NCBI RefSeq assembly: GCF_900112355.1
Contig: NZ_FOLM01000027.1
Coordinates: forward strand, 1 to 45,242
Source: Streptomyces aidingensis
GTDB lineage: Bacteria; Actinomycetota; Actinomycetes; Streptomycetales; Streptomycetaceae
Length of the DNA: 45,242 nucleotides
Direction of reading: 5' to 3'
The notes beneath the pieces were generated by a model. That model searched no databases. It saw nothing but the letters and a program-made list of their open reading frames with translations, and was not told where the DNA came from. Each line of letters opens with the position of its first letter. Position 1 is the first letter of the stretch. Shown here piece by piece: positions 38,615 to 45,242 of the stretch. The position numbers and the translations under genes are program-made.

Positions 38615-41196
38615 GTGGGTTGGGCGACGCCGGTCTATGTGGCCGCGCAGGTGGAGTACCGGCTGACCGAGCAGTGCGGGCACGATGAGGACCTGGAGGA
38701 GGACCTGGTCCTGCCGACGGCGGATCTGCCGGTGCCGGCCCCGGGTGGGGATCTGCGGTGGGCGGGTGACGGCTTGGCGGAGGTCGGGCTGGTTCCCGGG
38801 CGGCCGGTGGATCCGGCGGCGGCCCGGTTGCTGATGGACGGCCGCCACCCGGGCACGGGGGAGCGGCTGGTGGTCCGCAAACGTCATGTCCATCCGGCGG
38901 CGAAGCTGCCCGCCGCCCCGCTCGCCGCCGCCGTCACCGAAGCCGCCCGCGCGGCCGGCGGCAGTGCGGAGGAGCTGCTGCGCACCGTGAAGGTTGTCGC
39001 CCGGTTCGCCCGCGCGACGCGCGGCCTGGCCCGCGACGACGGCCACGCCCTGCCGGTGACGGACGCCGACACCATCGCCGCGGCCGCCGGCCTCGCCCTG
39101 GAAGACCTGTACGAGGCGGGGGAGCTGGAGCGGGCCCGCCGCGCATCCGGCTGGCGCATCGAGGTCGGCCTGCGCGGCGTGGACGTGGTGCTGGACCTGC
39201 CCAAGTCGATCTCCCTCGCCTATGCCCTGGCCGACCCGGCCACCGCCGCCATCATCGAGGCCTCCTGGCTGGAGGCCGTGGGCGAGGCGGTGGACGCGCT
39301 GCAGACCTGGTGCGCCTACGGCATGGCCGGCCACCACGGCGGCGGCCGCACCGCCCGACGGGTGGAAACCTCCGGACTGCTGGGCTGGACCGTGCTGCAC
39401 CGCACCGCCCGCCCCGTCCCCGACCCCTCCGGGCGCCCGCACCCGGGCGACCCGCACCTGCACGTCCACATCTGCCTCGCCCACCTCGCCCGCGGGACGG
39501 ACGGGAAGTGGCGCACCATCGCCGCCGGCGGCAAAGACCTCCACCGCCACGCCCGCGCCGCCAACGAACTCGCCGAAGCCCGCCTGCGCGAAAAACTGAT
39601 CACCCGCCTCGGGGCCCGCTTCACCCGGGAACCGGGCGAGGCCTGGGAACTGGACGGCATCCCGCCCGGCTGCGCACGGCCTTCTCCCGCCGCCACCTCG
39701 CGGTGCGCCTGGCCGCCGGACCCGGCGCCACCTCCGGCCTGCGCAAGACCGCCGCCCTGCGCACCGCCCGCGCCAAGCCCGCCGCGCTGACCGGCGCCAG
39801 AGCGCTGTGGCGGGAACAGGCCGCCGACGTCCTCGGCGGCGCGCAGCAGCTGGAGGCGATGCTCACCGCCGCGCTGCCCGGCCCGCCCCCGCCCGCAGCC
39901 ACCGCCACGCCGGGAGCGCCGGGGCCGGGCCTGCCGCCGCTGCCCACCCCCGAGCAACTGGCCGCGCAGGTGTGGGACACGGAGTTCGGGCTGCCCGCCC
40001 GCTACCGCACCGTCACCCACACCGACGTCCTCGCCGAACTCGCCCAGGCCACCCCCTGCCTGGAAAGCCTGGACCACCTGACCGAACTGGCCGGCCAGGT
40101 GCTCGCCGTGCCCGGCCACGCCGCGCGGCTGCCCTCAGGCGGCCCGGCCCACCAGTCCAACCACCAGCGCTACCAACCCACCACCGTGGCCGCCGGAGTC
40201 GGCCGGTCCGGCCGCCACGGCGGCGTTCCCGTCCCGGCCGTCGCCGTGCCGGACCCGTCGGCGCCGGGTCCGGCCGATGTTCCCTCCCACCAGCCGCCCC
40301 CGCCCGCTCCGGCGACGCCTGGGCCGGGCAAGCACGCCTCCCGGCAGCCGCCCCTGCCCGGCGTCCCCGAACCCGGGCAGCGCCCAGCCCGTCCCTGGCC
40401 GGAGCGCCCCTATGGGCACGTCCCCTCCGCCCACCTGCCCGCCCTGATCGCCCAGGAGGAAGCCCGCGCCGCTGAGGCCGACCAGCACGCCCGGGCCCGC
40501 GCCGCCGAAGCCGGACACCTGACCGTCACCGCCGGCACCGACGCCGCCCCGGCCGCCCGCCGCGATGCCGAACGCCGCCGCCTCCTGGCCGACGCCGACC
40601 ACCACCTGGCCCGCGCCGACCGCGCCCGCGCCGCCCACGCCGCCGGTGAGCGCCACCTGGCAGCCCAGCAGACCCTCGCCGACCGCATCAAGGACCGGCT
40701 GGGAACCGTCCGCTCCCGCCTCCTTGGTGAGCGCGCCGACCTGCACTTCCTCCACGGCCACCTCACCGCCCTGATCACCGCGCACCGCGCTCGCCTGGAC
40801 CTGCTGGAGCGGGCCGCCACCCTGCACGAGGCCGCCGCAGAGGGCTTCCTGGCCCCGCTGCGAGCCGAACTCGACCTGCCCCGGCACCTGTCCACCCGCC
40901 AGGCCACCGACGCCGCACGCGACCGCCTCCCCGCCCGCAAGGAGAACGACACCGCGGCCGCCGCCACCGCCGTCCAGCGCCTGAACCGCCGGGCCCGCGA
41001 CCACCACGCCCAGGCCGGCCGCGCCCGCGCCCGGGCCGCCGCGCTGCGCGCCGAGGCCGCCCTGCGCGAGCGCATGCCACCGCCCCGGGCCGCAGCCGAG
41101 GAAGAAACCCGCGCCGCCGCCCACCGCTCGGACCATCCCCAGCCCGCCGCCGGCCACCCGCCCACCCAGCACCCCGGCAGCCGGCGAAGCCGCTGA
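38615..41196 (+). pseudogene. MobF/TrwC-like relaxase interrupted by a frameshift
   Basis: GTG 38615 has GGGGAGG 11 bases upstream and gives VGWATPVYVAAQVEYRLTEQ, with candidate catalytic tyrosines at 8 and 15. LLMDGRHPGTGERLV and DVVLDLPKSISLAYALADPA follow, then the three-histidine metal site GDPHLHVHICLAH near residues 279-291. These are TrwC/MobF relaxase features. At 39661-39670 (ATCCCGCCCGG) the frame breaks: the upstream frame ends at 39790 in Pro/Cys-rich nonsense, while the coherent continuation (LRTAFSRRHLAVRLAAGPGA...) is in another frame to 41196. One extra C would restore an ~860-residue protein. The C-terminal ~450 residues are Pro-rich then a long Ala/Arg coiled coil, not a TraI helicase. 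Mutation or sequencing error are both possible. Confidence 0.8.
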
Positions 41197-41270
41197 ACCA
41201 CCACGCCCCCGGGCCCGCGGAACAGCGCCGGACCCGGGCAGCCGCCGCACGGGCACTCATACGGCTGAGG

Positions 41271-41704
41271 TCAGCCCCGGAACACGGCAAACGCCCAGCT
41301 CAGACCCGGTACGGCAGACGGGCACGAGTACACCCCCAGTACACCCGAAAGCACACCCCCGGTACACCCCGCACACACCCCTCCAGCGGGGCGGGAAGAC
41401 CCGGCGGGTTCAGGACCCGCCGCTGCCCTCGCCATCCGGGCTCCCGTGCCGACACCGGCGGCCCGCAGCGCCTCCGTCAGCCGCGCGGCGGTTTCCTCGC
41501 CTGGCCTGCGGAGCTCGTCGGCGATCTGGACGACGTCCTGGCGCAGCAGCTTGGGCAGCTCACGCCAGTGTGCCGGTTCATGGGCGCCAGCTGCTGGTCG
41601 TCGCGGAGATGTGTCCTGGTCGGCCTGGAGTTCTCGTCTTCGAAGATGGCGCTGGCCATCGTGATGGCCTGGATGAGCCGGTGGCGCTGAAGGAGTTCGG
41701 CCAC
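41271..41704 (-). pseudogene. Frameshifted small gene (HWRELP-LL-QDVVQ family)
   Basis: GTG 41704 opens VAELLQRHRLIQAITMASAI, FEDENSRPTRTHLRDDQQLA, PMNR in one frame. The coherent continuation PAHWRELPKLLRQDVVQIAD, ELRRPGEETAARLTEALRAA lies in another frame, so a one-base indel near 41570 splits the gene. The second frame then runs through the 70-bp repeat to 41271 with no natural end. The HWRELP segment matches the small gene at 465-722, so the plasmid carries two diverged relatives near opposite ends. Function unknown. Confidence 0.55.
41315..41384 (-). repeat. 70-bp repeat with five GGGTGT boxes (copy 2, inverted)
   Basis: It is the inverted copy of 38118-38187, differing at two bases (A to C and T to A on the box strand). 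It lies ~120 bases past the relaxase gene. The two copies enclose about 3.1 kb. Confidence 0.75.
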
Positions 41705-41810
41705 TGCCCGAGTGGGCCAGCCGGGCTCGGGGCCCTGGTCCCACTGGGCTGTGGGATGGAAGTTCTGTGAAACGCCTACGGGGCGAGGGCTATTCCGATA
41801 TCAGTGATGC

Positions 41811-42284
41811 ATGCCTGAACCGATTACGTTGGCCGCTGTCGCTGCGATGCCTGCTGTTGTCACGTTTCTGCTTGAGCGTGTCGGAGGTGTGTTGGATCGT
41901 CGCCGTGCGGACGAGGAACTTCCGGTTGTGCGGGAGCCGTCGCCGGAGCAGCGGGACGAGCTTGAGGAGCTGCAGGGGTCCCTGCGGGAGATTGCCGCGC
42001 GGCCGGCCGCAGAGGTGAGGGACGATGCGGACGCGCTGGCGGTGATGGAGCGGGCGCGAACGTTGCTTGAGCACCTTCACGATCGTCAGATTGACTTCGA
42101 GGGCGAAAAGCGGGCGCCCGCCAAGTATCGGATCAGGTCTGTCGTCGAGGTCGAGACCATCGAAAGCGAGGGGGCGGGAGTCCGGCTGGGGAAGGCGCGC
42201 GCGTCGGCGGTCATTGATTCGCAGGTCAAAGGCAAGCGGGCGACGGGGCCGATTGTCGGCGTTGAGATCAAATCGCTCGACTGA
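41811..42284 (+). CDS. Small membrane-anchored protein paired with the NACHT NTPase
   Basis: The 157-residue product starts MPEPITLAAVAAMPAVVTFL with one hydrophobic helix (residues 5-25), then a charged helical segment (SPEQRDELEELQGSLREIAA; ALAVMERARTLLEHLHDRQI). A beta-rich C-terminus follows (YRIRSVVEVETIESEGAGVR, GKRATGPIVGVEIKSLD). No known effector motif is recognised. The stop overlaps the start of the NTPase (TGATG), so the two are made together. The layout fits an effector or adaptor held at the membrane and triggered by the NTPase, but this is inference. No strong ribosome site precedes the ATG. Confidence 0.7.
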   Translation: MPEPITLAAVAAMPAVVTFLLERVGGVLDRRRADEELPVVREPSPEQRDELEELQGSLREIAARPAAEVRDDADALAVMERARTLLEHLHDRQIDFEGEKRAPAKYRIRSVVEVETIESEGAGVRLGKARASAVIDSQVKGKRATGPIVGVEIKSLD

Positions 42285-44827
42285 TGCAGCGAGACGAACT
42301 GCTTTTCGATTACCTGCTCGAGGAGCATCTCACCGAGGATCTGGTCCGGCGGGAGTGGCTCCTGGGCCGGGTCAAGGAACTGCTGGACACACCGCATATC
42401 CGGTTCGTCGTGCTCGAAGGGGTCGCGGGGACCGGCAAGAGTACGTTCGTCGCATCACTGGCACGAGAACCAGGAATCAATCCCCGCTACTTCATCCGTC
42501 GTGACAGCGTTGCGCCGTTGTCGTCGGGAGACGGGCGGGCGTTCCTGGTCCGCATAGGTCACCAGATCGCGGTGCTGCGTCCCGAGCTGATGGATCTGGA
42601 CCTGGCCGTGAGCGCGACGATGGAGGTCGAACACGCCGATGACCTGATCGGTGTTGAGATCGGCAGATTAGTCGTGTCGTCCTTCCGCCGGACGGCCTTC
42701 GAGGTCAGGCAGACTGCGGCGAAGGCCAGACAAGTGATTGCGGTCAGAGTAGGGGAACTGATCGACGACCTGGCACGGACCAGTCTGGCTGATCTGACCA
42801 GGCGGGCGTTGTTCGAGCCAGCAGCGCGGCTGGCCGCCGCCGATCAGTCAGCCGTGATCGTGCTGCTGATCGATGGGCTGGACGAGATCAGTGCGGCCAC
42901 TGGCTGGACTGTGGGCGAAGACTCGATCATCGACTGGCTTACCGATTGCCCGGAGCTGCCAGAGAACCTGCGGGTGGTGGTGACGACCCGCCCGCTGCCT
43001 TTGAAGCAGTTCTACCTGCGCCAGCAGAACAGGTACGCCCGAATCAGCCTGGACCGGCCCTGTCAGCAGATCGAGGACGAGATTGCCGAGTACGCCGCCT
43101 CCGTCTTGGCCAGGGCCGGGATCACCGGACACCCGGGGCTTGCCCGAGAGGTGGCGCGCAAGGCCGACAACGTCTTTCTCTACGCCGCGCTCTGGGCCAA
43201 GACGGTCCCCGATCTACTCAGCCCACAGAACCTCCCCGCCGGCCTCGACGCCCTATACGAGTATCTGGTCCGTCAGGCCCGCCGGGCCTCGGGCCGCCGT
43301 GTGTCCGGAACACGGGCAGGAGACAGCCGCTGGAAGGCTTACCACCAACCCTTGCTGACCGTCCTCGCGATCGCTTTCGCCCCGCTGCCACCGCAGAAAC
43401 TGGCACGGTATCTCGGGCTGCCGACAGCGTCTCCGGACCTGCTCGTGACCATCCTGGACGACCTCGGGCCGATCCTGCGCGTCGACCACGAGCGCATCAC
43501 GTTCTGCCACCCCAGCCTGACGGACTTTCTCACCAGTGCGTCCCGGGATGAGTATTGGAGCGTGCACCCCTCAACCACCCACCTCGGACTGGCACGGAGC
43601 CTCATCGGTCTGTACGGCCACGACTGGGCCTCATGTGGGGACGTATACGCGCTGACCTACACCGCAAGACACCTGGCCGCCGCGTTCGAAGAGGGCGCCC
43701 CCGAGGCATTGGATCTGCTCGTCAACCTACTGGAAGACCTGCCGTTCGCCTGTGCGAAAGCACGGCACCCGGAGGTCGGTTTTGGAAGCGTGGTCACCGA
43801 CTACATCGCTGCATGGACGGCGGTCGAGCCGAATCGACGACAAGAGCTGGCCCGCAGCCTCGCCCGGATCGTCATCACCCTCGAAGCGCACGACCAGCTC
43901 CGCGACACGCTCGGCTACCGCACCGACGGCAAGGAATTGCACGAGCTCGTCCTGACCCTGGTGGGCGATGAGGACCTGCTGCGGGAGCACGCAGCCCCAG
44001 ATCGTCAGCAGGCGCTGGCCCTGATCGCGGCCCACGCTGAATCCACCCGGATCCGCCGCCTAGGCGGCGCCGCCAACCTTGAGCGAGCAGGCGAGATCCT
44101 GCACCGCCTCGTCTCGGCGGCTGTCCCCGACAACGACGAGCCAGGGAACCTGTCGGCGATCTACTACGACTTCGCCTACCTGGAATTCCTTCTCGGCAAC
44201 GTCGAAGCGGCCCGGTCGTGGTTCCATCGCTCCACGGAAGTGGACGAGCGCCGGGGCAACGCCAAGGGCCGGTACATCACAACGTCCGCACTGCGCCGCC
44301 TGGAATTCCACATCGGCGAGTTGCCACCCGCCGCATACCAGTCGTTCCTAAACGAGGCCGAAGCCTACTTCAGCGGCCTGGAGCCCGACGCCCAGGGCGA
44401 GCGCTGGATCATGACCTTGACCTTCCACCGCCTGGAACTCGCGCTCGCGACGGAGGACCCAGCACTGGCCGGCGCCCAGTTGGCCGCACTCGAGCGAAAC
44501 ACCTGGCTGCGCAATTACGGCCGCACCGACAACCGCGCCAAAGATGACATGATCACCATCGCCCAGGCCAGAACGGAGCTTACCCGGCGGAACTGGACAG
44601 AGGCCATCTCCCTGTTTGAGCGGCGTCTCGGCGAAGACCTGGACGGTGACCCGGAGCACCGCGAGGAAATCGCCCGCGACCTGTACGACTACGCGACAGC
44701 CCTAGTCGGCGCGGGCCGTCCCGACGACGCCCGGCGGGTGTTGGCCTTGGCATCCGGTGTTCCGGACGGCACCGGAGCCTGGCTCTGGAAGCCCCGTATT
44801 CACTCCCTCCAGGAAGTGCTGGCGTAG
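42284..44827 (+). CDS. NACHT-type STAND NTPase with C-terminal TPR-like region
   Basis: The 847-residue protein has a short N-terminal segment, then Walker A LEGVAGTGKSTF at 44-55 and the NACHT-type Walker B VLLIDGLDEISA at 193-204, followed by VVVTTRPLPL (sensor region) at 231-240. A winged-helix-like region (CHPSLTDFLTSAS) is near 409-421. Residues ~600-840 are helical repeats with TPR character (NLSAIYYDFAYLEFLLGNVE; ARTELTRRNWTEAISLFERR). STAND NTPases with repeat sensors (Avs-like, bacterial NACHT/bNACHT) recognise phage proteins and switch on effectors. A TTA leucine codon at 42668-42670 (residue 129) makes translation dependent on the bldA tRNA in Streptomyces. It is coupled to the small gene before it and lies alone next to the right terminal repeat. 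Confidence 0.85.
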   Translation: MQRDELLFDYLLEEHLTEDLVRREWLLGRVKELLDTPHIRFVVLEGVAGTGKSTFVASLAREPGINPRYFIRRDSVAPLSSGDGRAFLVRIGHQIAVLRPELMDLDLAVSATMEVEHADDLIGVEIGRLVVSSFRRTAFEVRQTAAKARQVIAVRVGELIDDLARTSLADLTRRALFEPAARLAAADQSAVIVLLIDGLDEISAATGWTVGEDSIIDWLTDCPELPENLRVVVTTRPLPLKQFYLRQQNRYARISLDRPCQQIEDEIAEYAASVLARAGITGHPGLAREVARKADNVFLYAALWAKTVPDLLSPQNLPAGLDALYEYLVRQARRASGRRVSGTRAGDSRWKAYHQPLLTVLAIAFAPLPPQKLARYLGLPTASPDLLVTILDDLGPILRVDHERITFCHPSLTDFLTSASRDEYWSVHPSTTHLGLARSLIGLYGHDWASCGDVYALTYTARHLAAAFEEGAPEALDLLVNLLEDLPFACAKARHPEVGFGSVVTDYIAAWTAVEPNRRQELARSLARIVITLEAHDQLRDTLGYRTDGKELHELVLTLVGDEDLLREHAAPDRQQALALIAAHAESTRIRRLGGAANLERAGEILHRLVSAAVPDNDEPGNLSAIYYDFAYLEFLLGNVEAARSWFHRSTEVDERRGNAKGRYITTSALRRLEFHIGELPPAAYQSFLNEAEAYFSGLEPDAQGERWIMTLTFHRLELALATEDPALAGAQLAALERNTWLRNYGRTDNRAKDDMITIAQARTELTRRNWTEAISLFERRLGEDLDGDPEHREEIARDLYDYATALVGAGRPDDARRVLALASGVPDGTGAWLWKPRIHSLQEVLA

Positions 44828-44887
44828 CCCCGGCGTAGCCCAGCTCATGGCTGAGTGCGCGAGCTGGTTGCGGCAAACCGCCCCGTA

Positions 44888-45242
44888 GGGAGCCCTGGCC
44901 CCAGCTGGCCCGGGGCTGCCAGGAACAGCGCTTGCCGGGTCATTCCCATTGGATGCCGAGTTCGTTGAGTTGTGCGGCGCGCTGCGGGGTGAGCGTCCCC
45001 CGCCTGCTCTTGACGTTGGAGATCCACACACCGAGTTTCACGGGCATCAGGTCCTGGTCCTGTTTCCCGCCGCCGGCCGCGCCCCTGGCCTCGGTGGTCG
45101 GGTCGGCGGGGGCGTGCTCGATGTGCCCGCGGGGGACGGTCAGATGCCCTTCCCGGGCGAGGTAGCGCCTGGCGGCTTCCAGGCCGCGTTGCCAGGCGAG
45201 TTCGCGGGCGCTGGGCCGACTGGGCTGCCCGGCCTGGGGGCG
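44888..45242. repeat. Right copy of the terminal inverted repeat (355 bp)
   Basis: Exact inverse of 1-355 over the stretches compared. Identity begins at the GGG at 44888. The 60 bases between the NACHT stop and the repeat hold no gene. Confidence 0.95.
44940..45242 (-). CDS. C-terminal fragment of a terminal helicase-like protein (second copy)
   Basis: Identical to the fragment at 1-303 but reading inward from the right end, stopping at TCA 44940-44942. The HA-type W-x-x-GL-x-AARRYLAREG and KLGVWISNVKSRRG motifs are the same. It is open at the window edge, so partial. Two identical inward-facing copies are expected if the helicase gene lies wholly inside the terminal inverted repeat. Confidence 0.8.
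   Translation of the reverse strand, partial: RPQAGQPSRPSARELAWQRGLEAARRYLAREGHLTVPRGHIEHAPADPTTEARGAAGGGKQDQDLMPVKLGVWISNVKSRRGTLTPQRAAQLNELGIQWE

Overview
The window looks like nearly all of a linear plasmid from Streptomyces or a close relative. Coding is very GC-rich, genes overlap as GTGA/ATGA/TGATG, and several families are typical of this group (WhiB, DUF2637/Spd-type, RRQRL zinc protein, Lsr2-like, GntR/UTRA regulators, Tap and Tpg). The two ends are an exact 355-bp inverted repeat (1-355 and 44888-45242). Each copy encodes the last ~100 residues of a helicase-associated-domain protein, as in the terminal helicase genes of Streptomyces linear replicons. Both helicase copies run off the window, and no telomere-type palindrome cluster is visible. 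The true telomeres therefore probably lie further out and the contig breaks inside the terminal inverted repeat.

Layout. 0.3-3.2 kb: a scarred left arm with gene fragments (DUF6907-like, a RelE/ParE toxin with a truncated antitoxin, the tail of a VirB4-like ATPase) and intact genes for a small secreted cysteine protein and a lipoprotein-like protein. 3.3-6.6 kb: an AlbA_2 (Schlafen-like) protein, then parAB with two palindromic candidate centromere sites. 6.7-21.3 kb: a long leftward block of transfer/spread genes, with many small zinc-ribbon proteins, an Lsr2-like protein, an FtsK/TraB-type translocase, a membrane-anchored coiled-coil DUF2637 protein and WhiB. A divergent GntR gene stands at its head behind three operator-like palindromes spaced exactly 55 bp apart. 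21.7-23.5 kb: two GntR/UTRA regulators. 24.1-30.9 kb: the replication core. It has a short DnaB-like protein with an altered Walker A lysine (leftward), then rightward rep1 (iterons inside the gene), rep2 (full DnaB helicase), tap, a 57-aa gene and tpg. This matches the central, phage-like origin described for pSLA2-type linear plasmids joined to the terminal-protein genes. 31.0-35.6 kb: accessory cargo with a three-Cys DUF5131 protein and its TcmP partner (convergent), a ribbon-helix-helix/degenerate Fic pair, and small membrane and HTH proteins. 35.6-36.7 kb: a repeat-dense intergenic zone. 36.7-41.4 kb: a second mobilization module, a replication-relaxation protein and a MobF/TrwC-like relaxase split by a frameshift. 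The relaxase lies between two inverted 70-bp repeats that each carry five GGGTGT boxes about 11 bp apart. 41.8-44.8 kb: a two-gene cassette of a small membrane-anchored protein and a NACHT-TPR NTPase containing a rare TTA codon, a candidate anti-phage system.

How it fits together. Rep1 and Rep2 would start replication near the middle, and Tap and Tpg would prime and cap the ends. ParAB would segregate the plasmid, and the TraB-type translocase would drive conjugation. An array of six TGTCA boxes in ~11-bp phase just downstream of traB is a candidate cis-acting transfer locus. The arrays around the relaxase share the GGGTGT core. The points most worth a second look are these phased arrays, the NACHT cassette, the DUF5131/TcmP locus with an SOS-like box, and the single rep1-rep2-tap-orf-tpg transcription unit.
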